64,000 nucleotides of DNA from Pseudarthrobacter enclensis (GTDB lineage Bacteria > Actinomycetota > Actinomycetes > Actinomycetales > Micrococcaceae), in contig NZ_JAUSRE010000012.1 of NCBI RefSeq assembly GCF_030811655.1, positions 1-64,000 on the forward strand. The letters run 5' to 3'. Positions 43,609-53,622 of this stretch are shown in pieces (positions within the stretch are counted from its first letter, which is position 1; every line of letters begins with the position of its first letter). A model generated the notes under the pieces. It had not been told where the DNA came from. It did not search any database and saw only the letters and a list, made by a program, of their open reading frames with translations. Both the position numbers and the translations under genes were made by a program.

Positions 43609-44047
43609 GCGCGGTGCAGTCGGGGCACAGGCCAAAGATCTCCACGGTGTGGTCCACCTCCGTGAACCCGTGCTCCGCTGCAGTGCGCACGGCCCACGTT
43701 TCCACGGCGGGTGCCTCAACCTCCACTGCCTTGCCGCAGTTCCTGCACAACAGGTGGTGGTGGTGCCCGGTCACCGCACAGCGCCGGTACACTGCCTCAC
43801 CGTCACCGTTGCGCAGCACATCCACCAGGCCCTCATCGGCGAGTGACTGCAGGATCCGGTAGGCAGTGGCGAGGGAAACGGAGACGCCCTGGTTCTGCAG
43901 TATGCGGTAGAGCTCCTGGGTGCTGACGAAGTCATCCAGATCGTCCAGGGCTGCGCTGACGGCCTTGCGCTGTTTGGTGACGCGCTGTTCCTTGCCAGCT
44001 CCTGCCGGTGGTGGGGCGGCGGAATCAGCCTTGACGCCGATCGGCAT
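43586..44047 (-). CDS. zur: Zinc uptake regulator Zur (Fur family)
   Basis: This is a 153-residue Fur-family repressor with a winged helix (TKQRKAVSAALDDLDDFVST, SLATAYRILQSLADEGLV), a His-rich stretch (GHHHHLLC) and two CxxC pairs (CRNC, CPDC) for structural zinc. Its position beside the zinc ABC operon and a matching operator support Zur over Fur. ATG 44047 was used; an internal start around EQRVTKQ is possible. It converges with and overlaps the permease gene. Confidence 0.92.
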   Translation of the reverse strand: MPIGVKADSAAPPPAGAGKEQRVTKQRKAVSAALDDLDDFVSTQELYRILQNQGVSVSLATAYRILQSLADEGLVDVLRNGDGEAVYRRCAVTGHHHHLLCRNCGKAVEVEAPAVETWAVRTAAEHGFTEVDHTVEIFGLCPDCTALKASGKL

Positions 44048-44137
44048 GGACGAACTCGCTTCCGTGGGGGGCAGACATCAAGATTACCAGCCGGAGCATC
44101 GTGGACAGGCTTCCGCGGCGGACCCTAGGCTGGCGCT

Positions 44138-44794
44138 ATGAAGCTGACCAAATACACCCACGCCTGTGTCCGGCTCGAGAAGGAAGGCGGGGTCCTGGTC
44201 CTTGATCCCGGCACGTTCTCCGAATCGGCTGAGGCGCTCGCTGGGGCCCAGGCCGTCCTGGTAACCCACGAACACGCAGACCATCTTGACACCCCCGCTG
44301 TGGTGAAGGCCCTCCAGGATGACAAGGACCTGGTGCTGTACGCCCCAGAGGGGGTGGCCGGGCAGTTGCGCGGGGAGGCCCCGGCCGCCGCGGACCGTAT
44401 CCACGCCGTGGAACCCGGATCGACTTTCCAGGCCGCAGGATTCGATATCCGCAGCTTTGGCGGCCAGCACGCCCTGATCCACCCCCAGATTCCCGTGGTG
44501 GCCAACATCGGTTTCCTGGTGGACAACAACGTGTACCACCCGGGGGACTCATTCATCATCCCGGACGGCATCACGGTCCAGACGCTGCTGGTGCCACTGC
44601 ACGCACCGTGGAGCAAATCCGCGGAGGTGGTGGATTTCGTCATCGGCGTGCGGGCGCCGCGGGCGTTCCAGATTCACGACGGGCTGCTCAACGACAACGG
44701 CCTGGGCATCGTTGAAGGCCACGTGAAGCGGATTGGCGCCAAGTACGGCACGGAGTACCGGCACCTGGCCTCCCGCGAATCAGTGGAGGTTTAG
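44138..44794 (+). CDS. MBL-fold metallohydrolase (UlaG-like)
   Basis: This 218-residue protein of the metallo-beta-lactamase fold has [14 protein letters not shown] (HxHxDH) and further ligands in [10 protein letters not shown] and PGDSF. The group includes UlaG-type lactonases and uncharacterised hydrolases; the substrate is unknown. TAGGCT at 44126-44131 is six bases before ATG, with no ribosome site, so the mRNA is probably leaderless. Its last four bases overlap the convergent gene at 44791. Confidence 0.85.
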   Translation: MKLTKYTHACVRLEKEGGVLVLDPGTFSESAEALAGAQAVLVTHEHADHLDTPAVVKALQDDKDLVLYAPEGVAGQLRGEAPAAADRIHAVEPGSTFQAAGFDIRSFGGQHALIHPQIPVVANIGFLVDNNVYHPGDSFIIPDGITVQTLLVPLHAPWSKSAEVVDFVIGVRAPRAFQIHDGLLNDNGLGIVEGHVKRIGAKYGTEYRHLASRESVEV

Positions 44795-45894
44795 GCCGTC
44801 CATTCCCCGGTGTCCAGGAACCGGGCAATAACTGCTTCATACGGCGCAGGATCCAGCCGCTGGGCAGCCAGCCACTCCCGGTTCCAGTAGGTGCCCGCGT
44901 AGCGTTCCCCGCCGTCGCACATCAGGGAAACGATGCTGCCCCGGCGCCCTTCCGCGAGCATTCCGGCAATTGCCTGCCAGACTCCCCACAGGTTTGTGCC
45001 GGTGGAGGGCCCGGCGTGCAGGCCGGCGTAGGAATGCAGGTGCCGCATCGCGGCGATCGAGGCGGCATCGGGTACCTGGACCATTCTGTCGATCACCGTG
45101 GGAATGAAACTGGGCTCCATCCGGGCCCGGCCGATGCCTTCGATCCGGGAGGGCAGGCCGGTGGGTTTCCCGGCTGCTTCGCCCAGCCAGCCCGGGTAGA
45201 AGGCGGAGTTCTCCGGGTCCACCACCAGCAACCGGGTGGGGTGGGAGTGGTAGCGCAGGTAGCGGCCGATCGTGGCGCTGGTTCCCCCGGTGCCGGCCCC
45301 CACCACGATCCAGTCCGGCACCGGGTGCGGCTCGAGGCTGAGCTGGCCGAAAATTGATTCCGCGATGTTGTTGTTGCCGCGCCAGTCCGTAGCCCGTTCC
45401 GCGTACGTGAACTGGTCCATGTAATGCCCGTTGCACGTTGCTGCTGTTTCCTCGGCTACGGCATAAACGTCAGAGGCGTTTTCCACCAGCAGGCACGAGC
45501 CGCCGAACTGTTCAATCAGCGCAATTTTCTCCGGGCTGGTGGTGCGCGCCATGACGGCGACGAAGGGAAGCCCCAGCAGTTGGGCGAAGTACGCCTCCGA
45601 GACCGCAGTGCTGCCACTGGACGCTTCAACGATGGTGGTGTCCTCCCGGATCCATCCGTTCACCAGGCCGAACAGGAACAGGGACCTGGCCAGCCGGTGC
45701 TTCAGGCTGCCCGAGCGGTGCCTGGATTCATCCTTGAGGTAGAGCTCGATGCCCCAGTGCTCCGGCAGCGGCACCGAGTAGAGGTGGGTGTCTGCAGAGC
45801 GGTTGTTTTCCGCCGTGATGGTGCGGATGGCACGGTCGGCCCAGCCCCGGTCCGTTCCGCTGCTGCCTTTGCCGGGGTTGCCCTTGATCGTCAC
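44791..45894 (-). CDS. PLP-dependent cysteine desulfhydrase/synthase (Cds1-like)
   Basis: This 367-residue enzyme of the cysteine-synthase fold II family has the PLP lysine in [20 protein letters not shown] and the phosphate loop [12 protein letters not shown]. It resembles mycobacterial Cds1, which degrades L-cysteine to H2S, pyruvate and ammonia; cysteine synthase activity is the alternative. GTG 45894 follows TAGGCT by six bases, suggesting a leaderless message. It diverges from a rhodanese gene, so both may serve sulfur or persulfide turnover. Confidence 0.85.
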   Translation of the reverse strand: MTIKGNPGKGSSGTDRGWADRAIRTITAENNRSADTHLYSVPLPEHWGIELYLKDESRHRSGSLKHRLARSLFLFGLVNGWIREDTTIVEASSGSTAVSEAYFAQLLGLPFVAVMARTTSPEKIALIEQFGGSCLLVENASDVYAVAEETAATCNGHYMDQFTYAERATDWRGNNNIAESIFGQLSLEPHPVPDWIVVGAGTGGTSATIGRYLRYHSHPTRLLVVDPENSAFYPGWLGEAAGKPTGLPSRIEGIGRARMEPSFIPTVIDRMVQVPDAASIAAMRHLHSYAGLHAGPSTGTNLWGVWQAIAGMLAEGRRGSIVSLMCDGGERYAGTYWNREWLAAQRLDPAPYEAVIARFLDTGEWTA

Positions 45895-45967
45895 CGAACC
45901 AGCCTACCCGTGGCAACAGTCCGTCTAGAGTGGGTCCCGTCGGCTGTAGGAACCTGTAAGGAGCGCG

Positions 45968-46882
45968 ATGAACCCGTTGATGGACGTCCAGGACCTTGAA
46001 GCCCGGCTTGCCGCCGGGCAGCGGACGGTGCTGCTGGATGTGCGGTGGGCGCTGGGCGACCCGCACGGGCACGACCACTATCTTGCCGGCCACCTGCCGG
46101 GGGCGGTGTTCGTGGACCTGGCCACCGAGCTTTCGGATCCGTCGGTCCCGGACCGGGGGCGCCACCCGTTGCCGTCGCCGGCGCAGTTCCAGGAGTCGGC
46201 CCGGCGGTGGGGCGTCAGGAACGGCGATGCCGTGGTGGCCTATGACGACAGTGCCAACATGGCGGCGGCCAGGGTGTGGTGGATGCTGCGCGACGCCGGA
46301 CTGGCGGAGGTGTACCTGCTCGATGGCGGCCTGGCCGCCTGGCGTGCCGCGGGCCTGCCGGTTGAGCCGGGCGCCGTCCATCCTGTCCCCGGAGACGTGA
46401 CGTTGGGCAGTGGACAGATGCCCGCGGCCGACGCCGGTGCTGCCGCCGGCTGGGCGCGCAGCGGCCTGCTGCTCGACGCGAGGGCAGGGGAGAGGTACCG
46501 GGGTGAGATTGAGCCGGTTGATCCGCGTGCCGGCCACATTCCCGGAGCAGTGAGCGCCCCCACCACGGGGAACGTGGACGCCGACGGACGGTTCCTGCCG
46601 CCGGCGGAGCTGCGGCGGAGGTTCGAATCCCTGGGCGTCCGGGAAGGCTGTCCGGTGGCGGTCTACTGCGGCTCCGGCGTCACTGCGGCGCACGAGGTGG
46701 CCGCGTTGGAACTCGCCGGGTTCCAGGCCACGCTGTACCCGGGCTCATTTTCAGAGTGGTCCAACCGTCCTGATCTCCCTGTTGCCACCGGTCCGGAACC
46801 TGGGGACGGTGGCGCCGATGCCGGGCAGTCTGTTGCGCCGGTTGGCAAGTCGGCAGGAGGCGGGGGTAGCGTCGCAGTATGA
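45968..46882 (+). CDS. Two-domain rhodanese (sulfurtransferase)
   Basis: This 304-residue thiosulfate or 3-mercaptopyruvate sulfurtransferase has an N-terminal domain (residues about 1-135) that lacks the active Cys (YDDSANMAAAR at that site). The C-terminal domain (about 155-275) has the catalytic loop CGSGVTA. A Gly/Ala-rich tail follows. ATG 45968 has AAGGAGC upstream. The stop overlaps the dehydrogenase start by four bases. The two-base difference from GTG-type sites was ignored because of the good ribosome site. Confidence 0.9.
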   Translation: MNPLMDVQDLEARLAAGQRTVLLDVRWALGDPHGHDHYLAGHLPGAVFVDLATELSDPSVPDRGRHPLPSPAQFQESARRWGVRNGDAVVAYDDSANMAAARVWWMLRDAGLAEVYLLDGGLAAWRAAGLPVEPGAVHPVPGDVTLGSGQMPAADAGAAAGWARSGLLLDARAGERYRGEIEPVDPRAGHIPGAVSAPTTGNVDADGRFLPPAELRRRFESLGVREGCPVAVYCGSGVTAAHEVAALELAGFQATLYPGSFSEWSNRPDLPVATGPEPGDGGADAGQSVAPVGKSAGGGGSVAV

Positions 46883-48039
46883 CACCAGGACGCCCCGTAC
46901 CACCGCCCCTCGCCCGACCCATAGCCCCTGCCCCTGACGCTGCGCCCACTGGTGGTGCAGCCGGACAGCTCGCCGCCGCCTACGGCGCCGTGTCCGGAGA
47001 CAGCGGGCTGGTGCCGCTGACTGTGGCCCGGCGGGCTCCCAAACCGGACGACGTCGAGATCGCCATCGAATTCTGCGGGCTGTGCCACTCCGATGTGCAT
47101 GCTACGCGCGGGGAGTGGGGCGGGCAGGTCTACCCCCTGGTGCCGGGCCACGAAATCGTCGGAACGGTCACCAGGGTTGGAGCGGACGTTACCGATTTCG
47201 CCGTGGGCGAGCGGGTGGGCGTGGGCTGCATGGTCGATTCCTGCCGCGAGTGCGACAGCTGCCTGGACGGCCTGGAGCAATACTGCGAACGGGGCATGAC
47301 CGGCACGTACGGTGCCAAGGACCGCAGGAACGGCGACGCGGTCACGCAGGGGGGCTATTCGTCGTCCATCGTGGTGGACCGGCGCTATGTCCTCCACGTG
47401 CCCGACTCACTGGACCCGGCCGCCGTCGCGCCCCTGCTGTGTGCCGGCGTCACCACGTTCTCTCCACTGCGGCACTTCGACGTGGAGGAAGGCGACGTGG
47501 TGGGCGTGGTCGGCCTGGGGGGACTGGGCCACATGGCCGTCAAGCTGGCCAAGGCCATGGGTGCAAGGGTGGTGGTGTTCACCACTTCGGAATCGAAGGT
47601 AGCCGCGGCGCTGGAACTGGGGGCCGACGAGGTTGTCCTGTCCCGCGATGAGGCCGCCATGGAGGGCGCAAACCGCACCATCGACCTCATTATCGACACC
47701 GTGGCAGCCCCGCACGACCTGAACCCCTTCTTCCGCACCCTGCGCGTGGACGGGGCACTGTTCCAGCTCGGCCTGCCCTCGGAGGCGATGCCGCCCGTCA
47801 ATCCCGGGGCCCTGATCCGGCGGAGGATTGCCTATGCGGGATCGCTCATTGGGGGCATCGCAGAAACCCAGGAAATGCTCGACTTCTGCGCTGAGCACGG
47901 GGTTGTGGCCGATATCGAGATGGTGTCGGCCGGACAGCTGAATGAAGCCTACGACCGGATGGTCGCTGGAGACGTAAAGTACCGGTTCGTGCTGGACACC
48001 AGCACGCTGCAGGCAGCAGCCGAGGAGGCAGACGCATGA
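46879..48039 (+). CDS. NAD(P)-dependent alcohol dehydrogenase (YahK/cinnamyl type)
   Basis: This 386-residue zinc enzyme of the cinnamyl-alcohol-dehydrogenase group has GLCHSDVHATRGEWG, GHEIVG, the structural zinc Cys at DSCRECDSCLDGLEQYC, and GLGGLGHMAVK for the cofactor. It has about 35 extra Pro/Ala-rich residues at the N-terminus compared with usual members; the start at 46879 overlaps the rhodanese stop (ATGA), and a later start is possible. Substrates are probably aldehydes. It overlaps the HIT gene by four bases. Confidence 0.88.
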   Translation: MTPGRPVPPPLARPIAPAPDAAPTGGAAGQLAAAYGAVSGDSGLVPLTVARRAPKPDDVEIAIEFCGLCHSDVHATRGEWGGQVYPLVPGHEIVGTVTRVGADVTDFAVGERVGVGCMVDSCRECDSCLDGLEQYCERGMTGTYGAKDRRNGDAVTQGGYSSSIVVDRRYVLHVPDSLDPAAVAPLLCAGVTTFSPLRHFDVEEGDVVGVVGLGGLGHMAVKLAKAMGARVVVFTTSESKVAAALELGADEVVLSRDEAAMEGANRTIDLIIDTVAAPHDLNPFFRTLRVDGALFQLGLPSEAMPPVNPGALIRRRIAYAGSLIGGIAETQEMLDFCAEHGVVADIEMVSAGQLNEAYDRMVAGDVKYRFVLDTSTLQAAAEEADA

Positions 48040-48464
48040 GCACGCTGTTCACCAGGATCCTGAGGGGCGAGATTCCAGGCCGGTTCGTTTGGCGCGAGGA
48101 CGATGTGTCGGCGTTCCTGACCACCGGGCCGCTCGCTGACGGCCACACCCTCGTGGTGCCCACCGAGGAAGTGGACCGGTGGACGGACGCCGCACCGGAG
48201 ACTCTGGCCCGTGTCATGGAGGTGGCACGCCGCATCGGCGCGGTGCAGGTGGACCTCTTCGGGGCACGCCGTGCCGGTCTGATCGTGGCGGGCTATGAGG
48301 TCAACCACCTGCATGTCCACGTGTGGCCGTCACGCAGTATGGCCGACTTCGATTTTGGCTCTGCCGACCAGAACCCGGACCCGGCGGTCCTGGACGCCAA
48401 CGCGGAAAAGCTGCGTGCCGGGCTCCGCGCAGCCGGCTACGGGGAATTCGTTCCGGCCGAATGA
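48036..48464 (+). CDS. HIT-family nucleotide hydrolase
   Basis: This 142-residue protein has the histidine triad HLHVHVWP near residue 92. HIT proteins hydrolyse or transfer nucleotides such as AMP-lysine or diadenosine polyphosphates. It starts inside the dehydrogenase stop (48036) and is the last gene of a three-gene operon. The FabH gene converges on it 57 bases downstream. Confidence 0.9.
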   Translation: MSTLFTRILRGEIPGRFVWREDDVSAFLTTGPLADGHTLVVPTEEVDRWTDAAPETLARVMEVARRIGAVQVDLFGARRAGLIVAGYEVNHLHVHVWPSRSMADFDFGSADQNPDPAVLDANAEKLRAGLRAAGYGEFVPAE

Positions 48465-48521
48465 ACCAGTGCCACGCCCGGCGCGTATGCGGCGGGCGTG
48501 GCAGGGGCCGCGTACGAAGGG

Positions 48522-49505
48522 TCAGTTCCTGCGGGGCGTCATCGCCACCATGCCCGCGTACGTGAACCCGCCGCCGAAGCCGAAAAGCAGCGCGGGAACA
48601 TCGGCGGGGATCCTGCCGGAGTGCCACCATTTGCTCAACCCGAGCGGCACGCTTGCGGCAGAAGTGTTGCCCGACTCCGTGACGTCCGTGATGACGATGC
48701 GGTCCGTCAGGCCCAGAGCCTCCGCGAGTGGTTCGATGATGCGAAGGTTGGCCTGGTGAGCGGCCAGGACCTGGATGTCGTCCAGTTCCAGTCCCGCGCG
48801 CGCCACCACCTCGCGGGCCCGCTCGGGGGCCCTGGTCAGCGCCCAGCGCAGCACTTCACGGCCGTTCTGCGAGAACCTGCCCAAGGGTGGGGAGATGGTG
48901 ACAGCGTCAGCCATGCCGCGCTCCGAGCCCCAGACCACGGGTCCAATCCGGGGTGTTTCGGAGGGACGCACGACGGCGGCGCCCGCGCCGTCGGCGGTAA
49001 GGACGGCCGTGGCGCGGTCCGTCCAGTCAGTGACGGTGGAGAGCGTCTCGGCTCCCACGACGATGGCGTGGGTTGCGCTTCCGGTCCGGATTGCCTGGTC
49101 GGCCACGCCCAGGGCGTATTCGAAGCCGGAGCATGCTGTGTTGACGTCCATAATGGCTGGACCGCGGCCGTCCCGCCCGAGTCCAAGAGCGGCAGCGATG
49201 CGGCCGGCCGTATTCGGCGAGCGTTCGGCCGCGGTGGTGGTGGCCACCACCACAAGGTCGATGTCCGCCGCGCCGACTCCCGAGTCAGCCAGGGCCATCC
49301 GGGCAGCGGGAACCGCAAGGTCCACCACGGTCTCGCCCTCGGCAACAATGCGCCTGGTGACAATCCCGGTGCGTTGGCGGATCCACTCGTCGCTCGTGTC
49401 CATCATGCCTTCGAGTTCATGGTTGTCCATGACCCGCACCGGCTGGGCGTGGCCGAGCCCTGCGATTTCTGTCCCTGCCGGGCCCTGGGCAAGCGTGAGC
49501 TTCAT
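48522..49505 (-). CDS. fabH: Beta-ketoacyl-ACP synthase III (FabH family)
   Basis: This 327-residue thiolase-fold enzyme has catalytic Cys in NTACSGFEYALG, His in AAHQANLRIIEP and Asn in SGNTSAASVPLGL, the full C-H-N triad of KAS III. It condenses acyl-CoA with malonyl-ACP to start fatty acid synthesis. It is not next to other fab genes here, so it could also serve a specialised product. ATG 49505 has AGAGGAA upstream. Confidence 0.88.
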   Translation of the reverse strand: MKLTLAQGPAGTEIAGLGHAQPVRVMDNHELEGMMDTSDEWIRQRTGIVTRRIVAEGETVVDLAVPAARMALADSGVGAADIDLVVVATTTAAERSPNTAGRIAAALGLGRDGRGPAIMDVNTACSGFEYALGVADQAIRTGSATHAIVVGAETLSTVTDWTDRATAVLTADGAGAAVVRPSETPRIGPVVWGSERGMADAVTISPPLGRFSQNGREVLRWALTRAPERAREVVARAGLELDDIQVLAAHQANLRIIEPLAEALGLTDRIVITDVTESGNTSAASVPLGLSKWWHSGRIPADVPALLFGFGGGFTYAGMVAMTPRRN

Positions 49506-49532
49506 TCGATTCCTCTCGTAGGGGTGCCGCTG

Positions 49533-52500
49533 CTAGGCGGGGGCGAGTGCCTTGTTGAGCACCGTGCGGATGCGCTTCTCGGATACGGAGTAGGCGGTCC
49601 CGAGTTCGACGGCGAACAGGCTCACCCGAAGTTCCTCGATCATCCAGCGCACTTGGGTTAACTCCCGTCCAGCGCGACGTCCCGGCAGGAGTGCCGAGAC
49701 CGCATCGTCGTAGTCGTCTTCCAGGCCCTGGATCACCGCCATGTTCAGGGCATCGCGCTGCACGTTGCCGGGCAGCCGGTCCAGCCGCTTCTCGATCGCC
49801 GCAAGGTACCGCGGCAGCTGGCTGAGCTGGGCGTAGCCCGTGCGTGCTACAAAGCCCGGGTAGACCAGTTGTTCCAGCTGGCTCTTGATGTCGTTCAGTG
49901 CGCTGATCAAGGCCAGGCTGGTGGTGCCCTTGAGCTGCTTTTCGATCCGGCGCGTACTGGCGAGGATGCGCTCCACTGTGGCTGTGACTGAGAAGACGGT
50001 GTCGATAAGTTCGGCGCGCACCAGCTCGTAGAGCTGGTCAAAGGCCTGCCGGTCCCAGGGAAGCTCCGCGGGCGTGAGCTTGTCGATGGCGGCCAGGGCG
50101 CAGTCGGCGATCAGGGCGGACACTGAACCGTGTGGGTTCTGGCTGAAGGTCAGCTTCTCCGTGTTGCTCAGGTGCTCCAGGACGTAGCGGTCGGGCGCCG
50201 GAACACGCAGGGCCAGCAGCCGGATCACGCCGCCGCGCATCGCGTCCAGCTGCTCTCCAGCCGTCTGGAACACGCGCAGCGACACTGACGTGCCCTGGTC
50301 CACCAAAGCCGGGTAACCGGTCACGGTGTGGCCTTTGACCATGCTGCTCACCTGGCGTTCGATGCTGCCGAAGCTCCACTCCGTCAGGCCGTCCCGCTCC
50401 ACGAACCCTGCCCCGGCCTGGACACCCGGGACCCCAGTGGCCTGCTGACGTCGCTGGGGACCGGCGTCGGACGTTCTGCCACTTCCGCCCTGCTCCTTCC
50501 CGTTCCCACCGGCCGCCTTGCCCCGGCCGCCGGGAGCGGCGGAGGCAGGGGTGGCGCCGAGCGATTCGGCGATGGCGCGCCGGGTGGCTGGGGCAAGCCG
50601 CTCCTGGAGCTCCACCAGGTCCTTGCCCTCGCCCAGGACCTTGCCCTTGCTGTCCACTACCTTGAAGCTCATCCGCAGGTGCGGGGGGACCGCGTCCCAG
50701 TTCCAGGATCCCGGCGGGACGATGGCCCCGCGGATCCGCCGCAGGACCAGCTCCAGCGACGGTTCCAGGTCATCCGTTTCCGGGTCGAAGTCCGCTTCAA
50801 GGGCCGCCACCGCCTGGCGGGCGACATCAGGGGCGGGAACGAAGTTCTTCCGGACCTGCTTGGGCAGTGACTTGATCAGGGCTGTCACCAGGTCCACCCG
50901 CTGCCCCGGAATCAACCAGCGGAACGGGGCGTCGTCGAGCTGGTTGAGGAACAGGACCGGCACTTCGGCCGTGACGCCGTCAGAGGGGTCTGGGGCCGAG
51001 CCCGGAGCCACCGGATGGAACTCGTACGTCAGTGGAAGCTCGAAGCCCTTGTGGAGCCAGGTCTTCGGATAGGCCGAATCGTCCAGGTCATCGGCGTCGT
51101 CACTGAGGAGCAGTGACTTGTCGTAATCCAGGAGGTCCGGGTTCTCCCTGCGGGCATCCTTCCACCACTTGTCGAAATGCCGTTCGGAAATAACATCGGG
51201 TCCGATCCTGGCATCGTAGAACTCGAACAGTGTTTCATCATCCACAAGCAGGTCGCGGCGGCGCATGCGGGCCTCAAGTTCCTCCACCTCATTCAGGAGG
51301 GCCCGGTTGCGCTGGAAGAATTTATGGTGCGTGCGCCAGTCACCTTCGACCAGGGCGTGCCTGATGAAGAGCTCGCGGGCGACGGCCGGGTCCACCCGGC
51401 CGTAGTTGATCCGCCGCTGCGCAATGATCGGGACGCCGTAAAGGGTGACTTTTTCGTAAGCCATGACGGCTCCCTGCCGGCTGGACCAGTGCGGTTCGCT
51501 GTAGCTGCGCTTGACCAGGTCCGGTGCCACTTGTTCCGCCCACAGGGGGTCGAACTTCGCCGCAACCCGGGCCCACAGCCTGCTGGTTTCCACCAGCTCC
51601 GCCGCCATGACGAAGGTGGGGGACTTCTTGAAGAGCGCCGACCCGGGGAAGATCGCGAAGCGGGTGCCACGGGCGCCGGCATATTCACGCTTGCGCTCGT
51701 CCAGGATGCCGATGTGGCTCAGCAAACCCGAGAGCAGGCTGATGTGGATGCCGTCATGGTTACCCACCGGGTCAGCCAGGCGTTTGTTGTCCAGGGTGAT
51801 TCCCAGCGGCCGGGCGAGCTGGCGCAGTTGGGTAAACAGGTCCTGCCATTCGCGGACGCGCAGGTAGTTGATGAATTCGGCGCGGCACAACCGGCGGAAG
51901 GCAGAGGACGACAGCTCCTGCTGCTTCTCCTGCAGGTAGTTCCAAAGATTGAGGTAGCCGGTGAAGTCAGAGTTCTCGTCCCGGAAGCGGTTGTGCTTTT
52001 CCGCGGCGAGCTGCTGCTTGTCGGTGGGGCGTTCGCGCGGATCCTGGATGGTCAGCGCAGCTGCCAGGACCATGACTTCCCGGACACAGCCGCGTTTCCC
52101 CGCTTCCACGATCATCCGGCCCAGGCGGGGATCCACGGGCAACTGTGCGAGTTTCTGTCCGACAGCGGTGAGGCCGCCGCCCTTCGGCGCTCCGCGGCCC
52201 TCGGCTGCACCTGCCTTGCCGCCGTTGCCCTGCACGCGTGGGGGAGCGAGGGCGCCGAGCTCACGCAGGAGGGTGACACCGTCGTTAATCGCCCGGGTTT
52301 CCGGCGGTTCGACGAAGGGGAAGTCCTCTACGTCCTTGGGGCCTTTAGCCACGCCCATCGCCGTCATCTGGAGGATGACGGCGGCCAGGTTGGTGCGAAG
52401 GATTTCAGGGTCCGTGAACCGGGGCCGGGACTCGAAGTCCTCCTCGGAGTACAACCGGATGGCGATGCCGTCAGATACGCGCCCGCAGCGGCCCGAACGC

Positions 52501-53543
52501 TGGTTGGCCGACGCCTGCGAGACGCGCTCGATGGGCAGGCGCTGGACTTTGGTGCGGTGCGAGTACCGGGAAATGCGGGCCGTGCCGGTGTCGATGACGT
52601 ACTTGATTCCGGGCACGGTCAGCGACGTTTCCGCCACGTTGGTGGCCAGCACGATCCGCCGCTTGTTGCCGGGATGGAAGACCTTGTGCTGCTCCTGCAG
52701 GCTCAGTCGGGCGAAGAGGGGGAGTATTTCGGTGTTGGCCAGTCTCCGGTTGGACTGGATGCGGGACTGCAGGGCATCTGCAGCATCGCGGATTTCGCGC
52801 TCGCCGGAGAAGAACACCAGGATGTCGCCGGGTGCCTCAGCCGCCAGCTCGTCCACCGCATCGCACACGGCATCCAGCGGATCGCGGTCCTCTTCGAGTT
52901 CATCGTCCGAGGCGTCTTCCTCGTCGGTGACCGGCTGGCTCAGGGGACGGTAACGGATTTCGACGGGATACGTCCTGCCGGAGACCTCAATGATGGGCGC
53001 CGGGTTCTCCGGGGTGCCGAAATGGTTGGCGAACCGTTCGGGGTCGATGGTGGCCGAGGTGATGATGACCTTCAAATCAGGCCGCTGGGGGAGGATCCGC
53101 TTCAGGTAGCCAAGAATGAAGTCGATGTTGAGGCTTCGTTCATGCGCCTCGTCAATGATGATGGCGCTGTACTTGCGCAGCAGCTTGTCCCGCTGGATCT
53201 CGGCCAGCAGGATGCCGTCGGTCATCAGCTTGACCTTGGTCGACTTGCCCACCTCGCCGGTGAAACGGACCTGGAAGCCCACCTCCTGGCCGATTTCCAC
53301 GCCAAGTTCTTCCGCAATGCGTTCCGCAACGGTCCTGGCCGCCAGCCGCCTGGGCTGCGTGTGCCCGATCAGTCCCTTGTCCCCCAGGCCCAGTTCCAGG
53401 CACATCTTGGGGATTTGCGTGGTCTTCCCGGAGCCGGTTTCGCCGGCGATGATGGTCACCTGGTTGGCGGCGATGGCGGCCATCAGGTCCTCGCGGCGCT
53501 CGGAAACCGGCAGCTCGGCGGGATAGGAGATATGAAAAGTCAT
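49533..53543 (-). CDS. hrpA: ATP-dependent RNA helicase HrpA
   Basis: This is a DEAH-box helicase of 1336 residues. ATG 53543 begins with TFHISYPAELPVSERREDLM just before the helicase core; a longer open frame to 53900 is not supported. Motif I is GETGSGKTTQ, motif II DEAH, SATID, and motif VI QRSGRCGRV. HA2 and OB domains follow, and the C-terminal third is the HrpA-specific DUF3418. The length suits the family. A Gly-rich insertion lies near residues 530-545. TAGACT at 53559-53554 stands ten bases upstream of the start. E. coli HrpA rescues collided ribosomes; the same is likely here. Confidence 0.92.
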   Translation of the reverse strand: MTFHISYPAELPVSERREDLMAAIAANQVTIIAGETGSGKTTQIPKMCLELGLGDKGLIGHTQPRRLAARTVAERIAEELGVEIGQEVGFQVRFTGEVGKSTKVKLMTDGILLAEIQRDKLLRKYSAIIIDEAHERSLNIDFILGYLKRILPQRPDLKVIITSATIDPERFANHFGTPENPAPIIEVSGRTYPVEIRYRPLSQPVTDEEDASDDELEEDRDPLDAVCDAVDELAAEAPGDILVFFSGEREIRDAADALQSRIQSNRRLANTEILPLFARLSLQEQHKVFHPGNKRRIVLATNVAETSLTVPGIKYVIDTGTARISRYSHRTKVQRLPIERVSQASANQRSGRCGRVSDGIAIRLYSEEDFESRPRFTDPEILRTNLAAVILQMTAMGVAKGPKDVEDFPFVEPPETRAINDGVTLLRELGALAPPRVQGNGGKAGAAEGRGAPKGGGLTAVGQKLAQLPVDPRLGRMIVEAGKRGCVREVMVLAAALTIQDPRERPTDKQQLAAEKHNRFRDENSDFTGYLNLWNYLQEKQQELSSSAFRRLCRAEFINYLRVREWQDLFTQLRQLARPLGITLDNKRLADPVGNHDGIHISLLSGLLSHIGILDERKREYAGARGTRFAIFPGSALFKKSPTFVMAAELVETSRLWARVAAKFDPLWAEQVAPDLVKRSYSEPHWSSRQGAVMAYEKVTLYGVPIIAQRRINYGRVDPAVARELFIRHALVEGDWRTHHKFFQRNRALLNEVEELEARMRRRDLLVDDETLFEFYDARIGPDVISERHFDKWWKDARRENPDLLDYDKSLLLSDDADDLDDSAYPKTWLHKGFELPLTYEFHPVAPGSAPDPSDGVTAEVPVLFLNQLDDAPFRWLIPGQRVDLVTALIKSLPKQVRKNFVPAPDVARQAVAALEADFDPETDDLEPSLELVLRRIRGAIVPPGSWNWDAVPPHLRMSFKVVDSKGKVLGEGKDLVELQERLAPATRRAIAESLGATPASAAPGGRGKAAGGNGKEQGGSGRTSDAGPQRRQQATGVPGVQAGAGFVERDGLTEWSFGSIERQVSSMVKGHTVTGYPALVDQGTSVSLRVFQTAGEQLDAMRGGVIRLLALRVPAPDRYVLEHLSNTEKLTFSQNPHGSVSALIADCALAAIDKLTPAELPWDRQAFDQLYELVRAELIDTVFSVTATVERILASTRRIEKQLKGTTSLALISALNDIKSQLEQLVYPGFVARTGYAQLSQLPRYLAAIEKRLDRLPGNVQRDALNMAVIQGLEDDYDDAVSALLPGRRAGRELTQVRWMIEELRVSLFAVELGTAYSVSEKRIRTVLNKALAPA

Positions 53544-53622
53544 GGCTGCTGACAGTCTACTGCCGTCATGAACGGCCCTTGGTTCGGCTCCTGTCCCAGT
53601 ACTTGTCCTCCTGCAGCAGGAC

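Noticed and set aside
51177..53552. A 791-codon open frame antisense to hrpA
   Set aside because: Same codon-bias shadow; hrpA motifs are complete on the minus strand and no ribosome site or domain supports the other.
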